DNA of 64,000 nt from Gordonia sp. SL306 (lineage in GTDB: Bacteria > Actinomycetota > Actinomycetes > Mycobacteriales > Mycobacteriaceae): positions 2,108,001 through 2,172,000 of the forward strand of contig NZ_CP113063.1 of NCBI RefSeq assembly GCF_026625785.1. Reading direction: 5' to 3'. The first letter of the stretch is position 1. Every line of letters begins with the position of its first letter. A model generated the notes under the pieces. It did not search any database. It had not been told where the DNA came from and saw only the letters and a program-made list of their open reading frames with translations. Both the position numbers and the translations under genes were made by a program. Below, piece after piece: positions 17,526 through 27,830 of the stretch.

Positions 17526-18356
17526 AGGTTCGGCGTGATCGCCGACTGACGGATATCGATACCAGACGTCGATCGCGGCACCCGCGATGGTGCCGGCGTC
17601 CAGCGCTTCGTACAGATCCCGCTCCACCACCAGCGGGCCACGCCCGACGTTGATCACGAGACCGTCGGGGCCGAGCTGGGCGAGTTCCGCCGCGCCGATC
17701 ATTCCCGTCGTCCGGTCGTTCAGAGGCGCCGACACGACCACCACGTCTGATTCCTTCAGCAGCCGTCCCAGTTCGGAGGTGTCGGCGTGCCAGTCGAGAC
17801 CCGCAGTGTCACCGACCCGGCCCGACCCGGTGACGGCACATCCACGGGCACCCATCGCGCCCAACAGATCCGCGGTGCGCCTACCGATGTGACCGAAGCC
17901 CACATAGCCGACCATCGCGCCTCGCATGGTCGGGGGTTGTGACACGCCGTCCTGATACACCGACGTCGCCCAGGTACCCGATCGCAGAGCCCGGTCCTGT
18001 GCGATCAGGCCGCGGCGCAGCATCACGGCGGCCGCCATGATGTACTCCGCGATCGAATCCTCGTGGTGAAACGTGTTGGCCACCTGCGTGATGGCCGGAA
18101 GGTCGTCGAACGACACCTTGTCGGTGCCTGCGCCGCAGGTGTGCACCAGCCGCAACCCCACCCCCGCTCGCGCCATCGCAGGGGTGACCCGACCGCCGAT
18201 GTAGACGTCGGCATCGGCGAGATCCACGACGAGAGCCGCCTCGTCGAAGGTCGGATGCCACGACAACTCCACGCTCGACGGCAGCAGGGACACCAGTAGC
18301 TCTCGGTGGGGCAGGAGATTCCGCTCCCCTACCACCACCTTCAGCGATCCCGGCAC
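17364..18356 (-). CDS. D-isomer-specific 2-hydroxyacid dehydrogenase
   Basis: NAD(P)-dependent oxidoreductase of 330 residues. The NAD-binding fold is VGYVGFGHIGRRTADLLGAMG; catalytic-region segments are VVVSAPLNDRTTGMIG, LINVGRGPLVVE and the terminal MTPHTSG with its histidine. The GTG start at 18356 follows GGAGGTGAT and lies 5 bp after the stop of the upstream enolase gene, so it is the last gene of the leftward importer operon. It may reduce or oxidise a 2-oxo/2-hydroxy sugar acid. The substrate is not determined. Confidence 0.85.
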   Translation of the reverse strand: MPGSLKVVVGERNLLPHRELLVSLLPSSVELSWHPTFDEAALVVDLADADVYIGGRVTPAMARAGVGLRLVHTCGAGTDKVSFDDLPAITQVANTFHHEDSIAEYIMAAAVMLRRGLIAQDRALRSGTWATSVYQDGVSQPPTMRGAMVGYVGFGHIGRRTADLLGAMGARGCAVTGSGRVGDTAGLDWHADTSELGRLLKESDVVVVSAPLNDRTTGMIGAAELAQLGPDGLVINVGRGPLVVERDLYEALDAGTIAGAAIDVWYRYPSVGDHAEPSGMPFHQLPNVLMTPHTSGVTRDTFVGRVHDIADNIGRLLDGRSLERVVWPVR

Positions 18357-18360
18357 CGCA

Positions 18361-19695
18361 TCACCTCCGCACGAGCGCAGGACGTTTGCTGTCGAACGAC
18401 CAGTCCGGGACCAGGTACTGCATGCCGACCGCGTCGTCGCGCGCACCGAGTCCCTCGGAGCGGTACAGCTGATGGGCGGCCTCCACCTGATCCATGTCGA
18501 GGTCGACGCCGAGACCCGGGCGGTCCGGCACCGTCAGATACCCGTCGACGATCTCGTAGGGCTCGGTGGTGAGCCGCTGTCCGTCCTGCCAGATCCAGTG
18601 CGTGTCGATCGCGGTGATGTCACCGGGCGCGGCGGCCGCGACATGGGTGAACATCGCCAGCGACACGTCGAAGTGGTTGTTGGAGTGCGATCCCCATGTG
18701 AGACCCCAGGCATCGCAGAGCTGCGCAACACGCACCGAGCCGGCCATGGTCCAGAAGTGCGGGTCGGCGAGCGGGATGTCGACGGCGTTGGTCCGGATCG
18801 TGTGGCCGAGTTCGCGCCAGTCGGTGGCGATCATGTTGGTGGCGGTCGGCAGCCCGGTGGCCCGCTTGAACTCGGCCATGATCTCGCGACCTGAGTATCG
18901 CCCCTCGGGACCGACGGGGTCCTCGGCGTATGCGACCACGTCGCGCAATCGCCGGCCGATGCGGATCGCCTCTTCGAGGAGCCATCCGCCGTTCGGATCG
19001 AGCGTGACCCGCGCAGTCGGAAAGCGTTCGGCGAGCGCGGTCACCACGTCGGCTTCCTCGTCCGGGGCGAGTACGCCACCCTTGAGCTTGAAGTCGGCGA
19101 ATCCGTAGCGCTTCTGAGCCGCCTCTGCCAGCGCGACCACACCGTGGGCATCGAGCGCCTCCTGGTGACGGAGGCGGAACCAATCGTCGGACTCGTCGGT
19201 GCCGTCCGCGTAGTCGAGATCGGTCTTGGTGCGATCGCCGACGAAGAAGAGATAGCCGAGCGCTGCCACTCGATCACGCTGCTTGCCCTCGCCGAGCAGG
19301 GCGGCCACCGAGACCTGCAGATGCTGTCCTAGCAGGTCGAGAAGCGCCGCCTCCACCGCGGTCACCGCGTGGATGGTGACGCGCTGATCGAAGGTCTGGT
19401 CACCGCGACCGCCCTTGTCACGATCGGCGAAGGTGCGTCGGATGTCCTGCAGCACCGCGTGATGGTCGCCGATCCGGCGGCCCTCGACGAGCGGTCTGCT
19501 GTCGTCGAGGGTGATCCGGATGGGCTCACCGCCGGGTACCTCGCCGACTCCGGTGTTGCCCTCGGAATCGGTGAGGATGACCAGGTTTCGGGTGAAATAC
19601 GGGGCGTGGGCACCGGAGAGGTTGAGCAGCATGCTGTCGCGGCCGGCGACCGGGACAACCCGCATCTCGGTGACCACCGGGGTCGTAGTCGTCAT
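18361..19695 (-). CDS. gudD: glucarate dehydratase-like enolase-superfamily enzyme
   Basis: Enzyme of 444 residues that would dehydrate D-glucarate (or a similar aldarate) to 5-dehydro-4-deoxyglucarate with Mg2+. Key features are the catalytic KxK in FADFKLKGG, metal ligands in TLDPNGGW and AYAEDPVGP, the TNMIATDW segment, and the catalytic-histidine region [13 protein letters not shown] at 19695 with AAAGGA upstream. It sits within an operon with a TauE permease and a dipeptide-type importer. A second, distinct paralogue lies at 28916. Glucarate versus a related aldarate cannot be decided here. Confidence 0.88.
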   Translation of the reverse strand: MTTTTPVVTEMRVVPVAGRDSMLLNLSGAHAPYFTRNLVILTDSEGNTGVGEVPGGEPIRITLDDSRPLVEGRRIGDHHAVLQDIRRTFADRDKGGRGDQTFDQRVTIHAVTAVEAALLDLLGQHLQVSVAALLGEGKQRDRVAALGYLFFVGDRTKTDLDYADGTDESDDWFRLRHQEALDAHGVVALAEAAQKRYGFADFKLKGGVLAPDEEADVVTALAERFPTARVTLDPNGGWLLEEAIRIGRRLRDVVAYAEDPVGPEGRYSGREIMAEFKRATGLPTATNMIATDWRELGHTIRTNAVDIPLADPHFWTMAGSVRVAQLCDAWGLTWGSHSNNHFDVSLAMFTHVAAAAPGDITAIDTHWIWQDGQRLTTEPYEIVDGYLTVPDRPGLGVDLDMDQVEAAHQLYRSEGLGARDDAVGMQYLVPDWSFDSKRPALVRR

Positions 19696-19706
19696 TCTTG
19701 GTCCTT

Positions 19707-20423
19707 TCAGAGAAGTTGCTGCGCGATGAGCAGCACCGCGCCGAGCGTCGACACGACGATCGAGACGATGCGCAGCCGGTTCTTGTCGAGGTGGCGATTC
19801 ACGTAGCGGGAGGCCACGTAGCCGAGGATCACCGCGGGGATGAGTGCCACGAACACACCGGCGATGTCGCGGTGCAGATTGCCGGTCGCGGCCAGCGCGC
19901 CCATCGACATGATGCTCCCGACCAGGAAGAAGGCACTCAGATTGCTTCGCACCGTGGCATTTTCGGCGCCGGAGAGCACCAGCGCCATCGGCGGACCGCC
20001 GATCGAGGTCGCCGTACCGAGCAGACCGGATGCGGCACCCGCGGTGGCGAGGTTGCGTCGCATCGGAGCGGGCTGCCATCCGAGCGAGGCCAGCACCACG
20101 CCGCCGAGCACCACCGCCGCGAGCAGCAACGCCAGCCCTCGTTCGGGCAGCCACACCAGAAGCAGCGCTCCGGCGATGGTGCCGGGTACCCGGCCGACCA
20201 GCGCCCATCCGGTTCCCCGCAGGTCGAGCCCCTCCCGCTCCCGGACCACCACCATCAGAGTGACCACCGTGGCGGACATGATGAGGGTGCCCGGCAGCAG
20301 CGCAGGGTCCACCAGCGCGACAACCGGCGCGGCCAGCATGCCCATGCCGAAACCGATCGACGCCTGCATGCACGAGGCCATGCAGACGGCGACGGCGATG
20401 ACGGCAAACGCCACGACGCTCAC
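19707..20423 (-). CDS. TauE/SafE family membrane transporter
   Basis: About 238 residues, nearly all hydrophobic, with some seven to eight membrane segments typical of TauE/SafE (DUF81) anion permeases. The GTG start at 20423 makes a GTGA overlap with the stop of the upstream ATPase gene. Family members move sulfur-containing or organic anions. Its place between an importer and a glucarate dehydratase suggests organic acid movement, but this is inference. Confidence 0.85.
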   Translation of the reverse strand: MSVVAFAVIAVAVCMASCMQASIGFGMGMLAAPVVALVDPALLPGTLIMSATVVTLMVVVREREGLDLRGTGWALVGRVPGTIAGALLLVWLPERGLALLLAAVVLGGVVLASLGWQPAPMRRNLATAGAASGLLGTATSIGGPPMALVLSGAENATVRSNLSAFFLVGSIMSMGALAATGNLHRDIAGVFVALIPAVILGYVASRYVNRHLDKNRLRIVSIVVSTLGAVLLIAQQLL

Positions 20424-21466
20424 GCCACGGCGGGCATACCGAGCGCGACGCGTCCTCGCGGGTGGTAGCACTCGGCGATATGCCCCGGCTCGCTCTGGTC
20501 GGTGACCGTCGGCGGGACATCGGTCGCGCAGATGTCGGTGGCGTGTGCACAGCGGGTGCGGAACCTGCACCCCGACGGCGGGTTCAGCGGTGACGGCACC
20601 TCGCCGCTGAGCAGGATGCGCTCGCGGCGGGTGGCGGGATCGAGCGTCGGCGCCGCCGACATCAGCGCCTCGGTGTACGGATGGGCCGGATTGTCGAAAA
20701 CTGCTTCGGTACCACCGGTTTCGACGATCCTTCCCAGGTACATCACCGCGACACGATCGGCGACGTGACGGACCACCGACAGGTCGTGCGAGATGAAGAT
20801 GTAGGAGATGTCGAGTTCCTGCTGGAGTTCGTTGAGGAGATTCAACACCTGCGCCTGCACCGACAGGTCCAGCGCCGAGACCGGCTCGTCGCAGATGATC
20901 ACCTCGGGATTCAGCGCGAGCGCGCGCGCGATACCGAGACGCTGACGCTGACCTCCCGAGAACTCCTGTGGACTGCGGTGCTCGTCGCTCGGGCGCAGGC
21001 CGACGAGGTGCAGCAACTCCCGGACCCGGGCGGCCCGGTCCCGCTTACGCGGGTACAGCTCCTTGTGGGTGCGCCACGGCTCCGAGATGATCTCGGCGGC
21101 GGTCATCCGATTGTTCAGCGAGGCATACGGATCCTGGAAGACCATCTGCACCTTGCGCCGCAGGGCGAGCAGGTCCTTGCCCTTCAGGCGGTACGGATCG
21201 GTGCCGTCCCAGCGCACGGTGCCGGTGTTGGGACGCTCGAGCATCATCAGGGTGCGTGCGAGAGTCGATTTGCCACAGCCGGATTCACCGACCAGACCGA
21301 GGGTCTCACCCCGACGCAGATCGAGGTCGATGCCGTCGAGGGCCCGGAGTTCCTTACGGCCGGACTTGCCCGACACCGAGAACGTCTTGCCGACGTCGCG
21401 GACCTCGAGCACCTGGGCTTCGTGGGTGTCGGGAAGTGCTGTGTCAGACGGTTTTCTCTCAGACAT
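20420..21466 (-). CDS. ABC transporter ATP-binding protein (OppF/DppF-like)
   Basis: ATPase of 348 residues. Walker A is [12 protein letters not shown]-loop [10 protein letters not shown], signature [10 protein letters not shown], Walker [13 protein letters not shown]. The C-terminal oligopeptide-importer extension has cysteines in [17 protein letters not shown] at 21466 overlaps the upstream ATPase stop. It energises the permease pair encoded upstream. Confidence 0.92.
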   Translation of the reverse strand: MSERKPSDTALPDTHEAQVLEVRDVGKTFSVSGKSGRKELRALDGIDLDLRRGETLGLVGESGCGKSTLARTLMMLERPNTGTVRWDGTDPYRLKGKDLLALRRKVQMVFQDPYASLNNRMTAAEIISEPWRTHKELYPRKRDRAARVRELLHLVGLRPSDEHRSPQEFSGGQRQRLGIARALALNPEVIICDEPVSALDLSVQAQVLNLLNELQQELDISYIFISHDLSVVRHVADRVAVMYLGRIVETGGTEAVFDNPAHPYTEALMSAAPTLDPATRRERILLSGEVPSPLNPPSGCRFRTRCAHATDICATDVPPTVTDQSEPGHIAECYHPRGRVALGMPAVA

Positions 21467-22478
21467 TGCTGGTCTCCTCGGAGAAGTGGCAGGCCGCAGC
21501 CCGGTTGTCACCGACGTCGATGAGGGCGGGCCGCTGCTGGACGCACAGGCTGCGGGCGATCGGGCAGCGCGCCTGGTAGACGCAGCCGGACGGGATCGAG
21601 TGCAAATCGGGTGGGGTGCCGCCGATGGATTTGAGGTCGGCACCACGTTCGGCGCTGACCGGCACCGAGTCCAGAAGCCCCTTGGTGTAGGGGTGTTTCG
21701 GATTTCCGAACACCTCGGCGACCGGGCCGGTCTCGACGACGTTGCCTGCGTACATGATCGCCACGCGGTCGGCCTGCTCGGCGACCAGCGCCAGGTCGTG
21801 GGTGATGAGGACGACGGCCATGTCGTGTTCTTCGCGCAGCCGTTGTAGCAGCGCCATGATCTGCGCCTGCACGGTCACGTCGAGAGCGGTGGTCGGCTCG
21901 TCGGCCAGCAGGACCTTGGGGCTCAACGCGACGGCCATGGCGATGAGCAGTCGCTGCCGCATACCGCCCGAGAACTGATGAGGGTAGGAGTCGATCCGGG
22001 ACTCCGGTTCGGGGATGCCGACGTGCCGCATCAGTTCGATGGCCTCGCGCCGGGCCTTCTTCCGCGACATCTTGCGGTGGATGCGGAAGGGCTCGGCGAG
22101 TTGGGTGCCCACCGGGTACACGGGATTGAGCGCGGTGAGCGCGTCCTGGAAGACGATGGCGAGTTCGGTACCGGCCATCTGACGCCGCACCGACTCCTTG
22201 GCGGTCACGAGGTCGACGTCGTCGATGGTGATCGAGCCGTCGGCGACCTCGGCGATCGGATCGAGCAGGCCGACGAGGGCCTGCGCGGTCATCGACTTGC
22301 CGCATCCGGATTCACCGAGCAACGCGAGGGTCTCGCCGCGGCGGGCACGGAACGCTACGTGATCGACGGCCCGCACGGTCCCGGTGGGGGTCCGCAGGTC
22401 GACGGTCAGGTCCGCCACGTCGAGTGCGACACGATCATCGGTGCCGGCTCCGGACCGGTCCAGGGTGGGGGCACTCAT
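21459..22478 (-). CDS. ABC transporter ATP-binding protein (OppD/DppD-like)
   Basis: ATPase of 339 residues. Walker [12 protein letters not shown], signature FSGGMRQRLL, Walker B LLADEPTTALD and the C-terminal cysteine extension CVYQARCPIARSLC typical of peptide importers. The start overlaps the permease stop by 4 bp (ATGA). It pairs with the following OppF-like ATPase. Confidence 0.92.
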   Translation of the reverse strand: MSAPTLDRSGAGTDDRVALDVADLTVDLRTPTGTVRAVDHVAFRARRGETLALLGESGCGKSMTAQALVGLLDPIAEVADGSITIDDVDLVTAKESVRRQMAGTELAIVFQDALTALNPVYPVGTQLAEPFRIHRKMSRKKARREAIELMRHVGIPEPESRIDSYPHQFSGGMRQRLLIAMAVALSPKVLLADEPTTALDVTVQAQIMALLQRLREEHDMAVVLITHDLALVAEQADRVAIMYAGNVVETGPVAEVFGNPKHPYTKGLLDSVPVSAERGADLKSIGGTPPDLHSIPSGCVYQARCPIARSLCVQQRPALIDVGDNRAAACHFSEETSNV

Positions 22479-23473
22479 CGCACTGCCTTTCGTGAGGAGA
22501 AGACACGCTTACGGGCCTTGGGGGTGGTCAAGCGCCACCGCTGGCCGGGATCGGTGGCGATCCGGGCCCAGGCCGCGAGCAGGGTGGCCGACACTGTGGT
22601 GATCACGATCGCCAGGCCGGGGAAGAACGAGAGCCACCAGGCGGTCTGCAGGTAGGTGCGCCCTTGCGAGACCATCAGACCCCAGCTGATCTCCGGCGGC
22701 TGGATGCCGATCCCGAGGAAGCTCAGCGACGACTCAGCCAGCATGACGTAGCAGAAGTCGAGAGTCGCGACCGTGAGCAGCGTGGGGAGCAGGATCGGCA
22801 GCACATGCCCACGCAGGATCTGACCGCTGCCGGCGCCGAAGGTACGGGCGGCGTCGACGAAGACGCGGCTCTGCAGTTCCGCCGATTCGGCGCGGGCCGT
22901 TCGCAGGTAGATCGGGATACGGGTGATCGCGAGCACCGCGACGATGTTCGCCGCGCTCGGCGAGAACACGAACAGGACCACGACGGCCAGCAGCAGCGAC
23001 GGGAAGCTCATGATGACGTCGGCGACGCGCATCGCGGTGGTCTCGCGCCAGCCACGGTGGTAGCCGGCCCACATACCGACCGCGGAGCCGATGACACAGG
23101 AGATCAGCACGGCGGGCAGCGACACCATCAAGGTCGTCTGGCAGGCGACGATGAGGCGGGCGAGCATGCTGCGTCCGAGCGGATCGGTGCCGAGGATGTT
23201 CATCCAGCCGGTGTCCAGGTTGAACGGCGCCAGGTTGGACTCGTCGAGATTCTGGTCGGTGGCGGCGTCCCCGACCAGCCAGGGACCGAAGATGGCGACG
23301 AGCAACACGAAGGTGAGGATGACGGCGGCGACGGTGGCGAACTTGTCGCGCAGCAGCAGCCGCCACATGGGCAGTCCACCGGCCGGGACCTTCTTGGTGG
23401 CGACGGAGTCGCCCATGGGATCGGTCGAGGCGACGGGACTGGTCGTGTCGAGTGGATCGGTGACGATGGACAT
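22475..23473 (-). CDS. ABC transporter permease (OppC/DppC-like)
   Basis: Membrane protein of 332 residues with about six segments. It has an N-terminal OppC-type leader domain, the ILGTDPLGRSMLARLI motif and the cytoplasmic coupling loop (DAARTFGAGSGQILRGHVLP). ATG at 23473 with AAGGAG upstream. The frame extends further upstream only over the other permease gene. Confidence 0.92.
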   Translation of the reverse strand: MSIVTDPLDTTSPVASTDPMGDSVATKKVPAGGLPMWRLLLRDKFATVAAVILTFVLLVAIFGPWLVGDAATDQNLDESNLAPFNLDTGWMNILGTDPLGRSMLARLIVACQTTLMVSLPAVLISCVIGSAVGMWAGYHRGWRETTAMRVADVIMSFPSLLLAVVVLFVFSPSAANIVAVLAITRIPIYLRTARAESAELQSRVFVDAARTFGAGSGQILRGHVLPILLPTLLTVATLDFCYVMLAESSLSFLGIGIQPPEISWGLMVSQGRTYLQTAWWLSFFPGLAIVITTVSATLLAAWARIATDPGQRWRLTTPKARKRVFSSRKAVR

Positions 23474-23499
23474 GTGGGCTCCTTGAGTTCCTTGCGCCT

Positions 23500-24426
23500 C
23501 TAGACCGTGGCCTTGTCGCGAACCCGCGGATCGAGGAGGGCGAGCCCCGCGTCGATCACGATGTTCAGGATGAAGATGCTGACGGCGGTCAGCAGCACGG
23601 CCGCCTGCAGGACTGCGAAGTCGCGCTGGAGAATCGAATCGATCATCAGCTTGCCGATGCCGGGCCATCCGAAGATCGCCTCCACCACCACCGCGCCGTT
23701 GATCAGGCCGACGGCCAGGTCGCCGGCGACGGTGAGGGCCGGGGCGGCGGCGTTGCGCAGCGCGTGATGGCTCACCACTCGCAGATCGCCTGCGCCTTTG
23801 CTGCGGGCCACCTTCACATAAGGCGCGGACAGCGCCGACACCATGGCGCCGCGGACCACCTGCGTGAGCACACCGAGTGGCCGGATCATCAGGGTGGCGA
23901 TCGGTAGCACCCAGGAGAGGACACCGCCGGTGCCCGATGTCGGCAGCCAGCCCATGACCACCGCGAAGATCCAGATGCCGGTGATGGCGAACCAGAAGTC
24001 GGGGACGCTGGCGGCGGTCATCGAGAGCAGGCTGGAGAAGCGGTCGGCGAGTGAGTTGGGCCGGTAGGCGGCCCAACACCCGATGATCACCGAGGCGAGG
24101 ATCGACAGCAGCAGGGTCACGAACGCCAGCTGCAGGGTGGCGGGAAAGGCCTTGAGCGCCATGCCCGCAGCTTCCTGCCCGGTCTTGAGGGACTCACCGA
24201 AGTCGAGGTGGATGACGCCCGAGAAGTAGTCGAACATCTGCTGCCAGATCGGCTTGTCCAGACCGTTCGCGGCCGCGAACTCGGCGCGCTGATCGGGGGT
24301 GGCCGAGACCGGCAGGTAGAGATTGGTGGGATCGCCGGTGAGTCGGGCCATGAAGAACACGCCGAACAGGACGATGATCAGCGGGATCAGGCTGGTGACC
24401 ATCCGGCGCCGGAGGAAGGTGAACAT
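23500..24426 (-). CDS. ABC transporter permease (OppB/DppB-like)
   Basis: Membrane protein of 308 residues. It has the typical OppB N-terminus, ARLTGDPTNLYLP, six predicted segments, and the coupling loop VARSKGAGDLRVVSHHALRNA. It starts with ATG 14 bp after the binding-protein stop and lies between the binding protein and OppC, the canonical order. Confidence 0.92.
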   Translation of the reverse strand: MFTFLRRRMVTSLIPLIIVLFGVFFMARLTGDPTNLYLPVSATPDQRAEFAAANGLDKPIWQQMFDYFSGVIHLDFGESLKTGQEAAGMALKAFPATLQLAFVTLLLSILASVIIGCWAAYRPNSLADRFSSLLSMTAASVPDFWFAITGIWIFAVVMGWLPTSGTGGVLSWVLPIATLMIRPLGVLTQVVRGAMVSALSAPYVKVARSKGAGDLRVVSHHALRNAAAPALTVAGDLAVGLINGAVVVEAIFGWPGIGKLMIDSILQRDFAVLQAAVLLTAVSIFILNIVIDAGLALLDPRVRDKATV

Positions 24427-24440
24427 CGGTCGTCTCGATT

Positions 24441-26018
24441 TCAGTCGTTACGGGTCTGGGCGTGGGTCATCTCGGCGAGTCGCATCTCATCACCGGTGGC
24501 CGAGTTGGGCTGATAGTCGACCTTGGGCGACTTCGCGAGGACGGCCTCCATGTGTGCGATGTACGCGTACTGCCGGACCTCGGTCGGCTCCTCGGCGAGG
24601 ACCTTGGCAAGCGCGTCCTGTCGGGCGTCGCCGGTCATGGCCTCGGCAGCCAGGATCTCCTTGTCGTAGGCCTCGGTTCCGTAGGTGCTCTGGTAGCCGT
24701 CGGACAGCATGTACTGATCGAGCGTGAACTGGGTGTCACCGGCCTGGTTGCCGTGCATGATCATCAGCATCACCGGCCCGGAACCGGGGACGAACGGTCG
24801 GGTCTGGTACTGCATCTGCCCCGAGGTGTCCATCATCTCGATCTTGACGTCGAGGCCGATCTTGCTGAGCGAGAACTGGATTGCCTCGATCGTCTCGTTG
24901 ATCTTGGGGAACTGCCCGGTACGTCCGATGAGTCGGATGGTCCGGTCGACGGGGACACCGTCGGCGCGCGCCTCGTCGATGAGCTTCTTGGCGCGGTCAA
25001 GGTCGTACGGGGTCGGCGTCAGCTGGTCGTTGTAGCCGACGATGCCCTTGCCGACCAGTTCGGCGGCCGGCTTCCCGAGACCCTGGAACAGGGCCCGGAC
25101 GATGCCGTCACGGTTGACGGAGAGGTCGATGGCCTCCCGGACCCGGATGTCGTCCAGCGGCGCATCGGTCGCCTGCATCCGCAGCGCGGTGGTCTCGTTG
25201 TTGACATACGCGGTGCCGAGGTCGCCTGCACCGTCTTCGGGGCCCAGCGAGGTGGCGAGGTCGGCCTCGTCGTTGGTGACCATGGCCGCACGCACGCTGC
25301 CCTCGGCCCGCCACTGGTAGATGGCGCGGTTGTACTGGGGTGCCTGGCCGTGGAAGTTCGGGTTGGCCTTGAGCCCGATCCGCTGTCCGGAGTCCCAGAA
25401 GTCGACCATGTAGGGCCCGGTACCGATCGGTTGGCGCACCTTGGCGTCGGGGTCGGTGGTGCGCGGGACCATCTCGATGAACGAGAGCCGCAGCGGAAGA
25501 ATCGGGTCGGGCTTCTCGGTCCGGACCTCGACGGTGTTGGGGTCGACGACGTTCACCTCGGTCTTGCTGTCGTCGAAGACGTAGCCGTTCACGTCGCAGC
25601 CGATCGCTCCGTTGAAGGTGCGCTTGATCGAGAATGCCGCGTCCTGCGCGTCGAAGGTGGCACCGTTGCTGAACTTGACACCAGACACCGTGGTGAAGCG
25701 CCAGACGTTCGGTTCCACCTGCTTCCACGAGCTGGCCAGCTTCGGCTGCAGATCACCGCTGCTGGGATCCCGCTCGATCAGCGGCTCGGTGATGTTGGAG
25801 CGGACCACCACGCCGGTAGCCGTCAGCGACGCATCGCAGGGTTCCAGCGTCGGGGGCTCCTGCGGCAGGACGATGCGCAGCGTGTCGGGGCTGGCGGACT
25901 CGCCTTGGGTCGTGTTGGCGACGCTGCAACCGCTGACGGCCAGTATCGCCGCCGCCGACACGGCCAACGTGCCGGCAAAGCGGCGACGTCGCGGGGATCG
26001 CATGGCTGCGATCTGCAT
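24441..26018 (-). CDS. extracellular solute-binding lipoprotein (family 5, DppA/OppA-like)
   Basis: Binding lipoprotein of 525 residues. It has a twin-arginine-like basic N-terminus (RSPRRRRFAG), lipobox LAVSGC and the SBP family-5 pattern (LRIVLPQEPPTLEPCDA, TTVSGVKFSNGATFDAQDAAFSIKR, IGTGPYMV). The ATG at 26018 follows GGAGGTC. First gene of the leftward operon. Family 5 usually binds peptides or nickel, but members bind sugars; the association with aldarate enzymes suggests a sugar acid ligand. Confidence 0.93.
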   Translation of the reverse strand: MQIAAMRSPRRRRFAGTLAVSAAAILAVSGCSVANTTQGESASPDTLRIVLPQEPPTLEPCDASLTATGVVVRSNITEPLIERDPSSGDLQPKLASSWKQVEPNVWRFTTVSGVKFSNGATFDAQDAAFSIKRTFNGAIGCDVNGYVFDDSKTEVNVVDPNTVEVRTEKPDPILPLRLSFIEMVPRTTDPDAKVRQPIGTGPYMVDFWDSGQRIGLKANPNFHGQAPQYNRAIYQWRAEGSVRAAMVTNDEADLATSLGPEDGAGDLGTAYVNNETTALRMQATDAPLDDIRVREAIDLSVNRDGIVRALFQGLGKPAAELVGKGIVGYNDQLTPTPYDLDRAKKLIDEARADGVPVDRTIRLIGRTGQFPKINETIEAIQFSLSKIGLDVKIEMMDTSGQMQYQTRPFVPGSGPVMLMIMHGNQAGDTQFTLDQYMLSDGYQSTYGTEAYDKEILAAEAMTGDARQDALAKVLAEEPTEVRQYAYIAHMEAVLAKSPKVDYQPNSATGDEMRLAEMTHAQTRND

Positions 26019-26384
26019 GGGGACCTCCGATGAACAGAACTGCAAAGTGACTCGCGGGGGGCTGGTCCGCGGTTGTGACGGTAGACACACGCTAAGAGCG
26101 CCCGATCGGCGGCGTCAACAGCACAAAAGGGCCGTCAACTGCGATTTTGGCGAGTTTTCGCCCCCCTCTCGACGTCGACGTCATGCTGCCGTCGACCGCC
26201 GAAACCACCCCTGACCTGTCGGTTCTCGGCCGCCCCGGTGCGTCCGTCGAATCGTCGGCTGCACGTTCATACAGTTTGGGTATCGATCCATGTTATTTGC
26301 GTGTTGGACAGGTATTCAGCGGCCCACATACCGTGGACTCATCCATTGGAGGACATCTGTGTCCCGGACGGTCGAGGAGGACCG
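26019..26384. other. divergent intergenic region with likely promoter
   Basis: A 366-bp gap between the importer operon and the rightward dehydrogenase. No ORF is convincing. A possible rightward sigma-70 promoter is TTGGAC (26304-26309) with a 17-base gap to CATACC (26327-26332). No perfect long palindrome was found. Confidence 0.45.
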
Positions 26385-27428
26385 ATGAGCAGCAGCCTCG
26401 CCAACCCTTCGGAATCACATGATGTGGTTGTCGGACAAGACCTTCCGGAGTCCGCGGGCAGGGTGCTGCGGGTCGGTCCGCTCAAGCCGTCGCTCGAGGA
26501 GACCCTGGCCGGCGACTTCCGCGCCGAGCGCCTGCCCGACGGAGACGCTCGCGCGTCCTTCCTCGCCGAGCACGGCGACGAGGTGACCGCCGTGGTCACC
26601 TCGGGCCGGACCGGCGTCGACGCCGACCTGATGGCCGCGCTGCCGAATCTCGGCTCGATCGTGCACTTCGGCGTCGGGTACGACACCACCGACGTGGACC
26701 GCGCAGCCGAACTGGGCATCGGCGTCAGCAACACCCCCGACGTGCTCACCGACTGTGTGGCCGACACCGCTCTCGGCCTCGTCCTCGACACCATGCGCGG
26801 ATTCACCGCGGCCGACCGGTTCGTGCGCGCGGGCCGTTGGCCCGTCGAGGGCAATGTCCCGTTGACGCGCAAGGTATCCGGCGCAAAGGTGGGCATCCTG
26901 GGCCTCGGGCGGATCGGCACCGCGATCGCCGACCGGTTGACCGCGTTCCGGTGCACCATCGCCTACCACAACCGTCGCGTCGTCGACGGTTCCCCGTTCC
27001 GGTACGCAGCCTCACCCGCGGAGTTGGCCGCATCCGTCGACGTACTCATCGTCGCGGCTGCAGGCGGCGCAGGCACCCGGCATCTGGTCGATCGCGAGGT
27101 CCTGGAGGCCTTGGGCGCCAACGGCTTCCTGATCAATGTCGCACGCGGAAGCGTCGTCGACGAGGACGCGTTGGTCGAGCTGCTGCAGCAGGGACGACTG
27201 GCAGGCGCAGGACTCGACGTATTCGCCCACGAGCCCGAGGTCCCCGCCGCGCTGCTGGAACTCGACAACGTCGTCCTGCTCCCCCACCTCGCCAGCGGCA
27301 CCATCGAGACGCGCGCGGCGATGGAGGAACTGACTCTGCAGAACCTCGACACATATCTCCGAACCGGCGACCTCGTCACCCCCGTGGTTGTGCCGGACCC
27401 GACCCTCCGCGGAAAGGAAACGCGATGA
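26385..27428 (+). CDS. D-isomer-specific 2-hydroxyacid dehydrogenase
   Basis: NAD(P)-dependent enzyme of 347 residues. It has the catalytic-domain segment SIVHFGVGYDTTDVD, NAD motif VGILGLGRIGTAIADRL, LINVARGSVVDE and the catalytic histidine in VLLPHLASG. ATG at 26385 follows GAGGAGG. It overlaps the following Usp gene (ATGA). It is a divergent neighbour of the importer and resembles glyoxylate/hydroxypyruvate reductases, so it may handle a keto acid from the pathway. Confidence 0.88.
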   Translation: MSSSLANPSESHDVVVGQDLPESAGRVLRVGPLKPSLEETLAGDFRAERLPDGDARASFLAEHGDEVTAVVTSGRTGVDADLMAALPNLGSIVHFGVGYDTTDVDRAAELGIGVSNTPDVLTDCVADTALGLVLDTMRGFTAADRFVRAGRWPVEGNVPLTRKVSGAKVGILGLGRIGTAIADRLTAFRCTIAYHNRRVVDGSPFRYAASPAELAASVDVLIVAAAGGAGTRHLVDREVLEALGANGFLINVARGSVVDEDALVELLQQGRLAGAGLDVFAHEPEVPAALLELDNVVLLPHLASGTIETRAAMEELTLQNLDTYLRTGDLVTPVVVPDPTLRGKETR

Positions 27429-27820
27429 GCGTGGTCCTGAGTTATCTGCCGACCCCAGAAGGACGGGGCGCCCTCCCGTTCGGCTTCGCCGAAGCCCGGA
27501 TGCGGGGAGTGGAGGTGCTGGTGGTCGCCGACGGCGACAGTGCATCGCAACCCGAGTTCCTGGTGGACGTCGAGAACGCACGGTCGACCGCCGAGGCCGA
27601 CGACGTCTCCTACCGTGTCGCGAAGAACGATCCGGGTCTGTCGCACGCCGATCAGCTCATCGACGCCTCCTACGACGACGCGGTCGAGCTGTTGGTGATC
27701 GGCCAGAGGCGTCGCTCACCGGTCGGCAAGCTGCTGACCGGCAGTGTGGTGCAGCGCGTGCTGCTCGACGCCCAGTGCCCCGTCGTGGCGGTCAAACCCC
27801 CGGTCCGCGCCGCCGTCTAG
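27425..27820 (+). CDS. universal stress protein family
   Basis: Protein of 131 residues with the Usp fold. It begins SVVLSYLPTPEGRGAL and has the ATP-binding-like C-terminal motif ELLVIGQRRRSPVGKLLTGSVVQRVLLDAQCPVVAV, matching G-2x-G-9x-G(S/T). ATG overlaps the stop of the upstream gene. A regulatory or housekeeping partner to the dehydrogenase is possible. Confidence 0.88.
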   Translation: MSVVLSYLPTPEGRGALPFGFAEARMRGVEVLVVADGDSASQPEFLVDVENARSTAEADDVSYRVAKNDPGLSHADQLIDASYDDAVELLVIGQRRRSPVGKLLTGSVVQRVLLDAQCPVVAVKPPVRAAV

Positions 27821-27830
27821 TTCTCGCCTG

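Noticed and set aside
24462..26033. 523-codon rightward open frame over the binding-protein gene
   Set aside because: Antisense to a clear family-5 binding lipoprotein; no recognisable motif.
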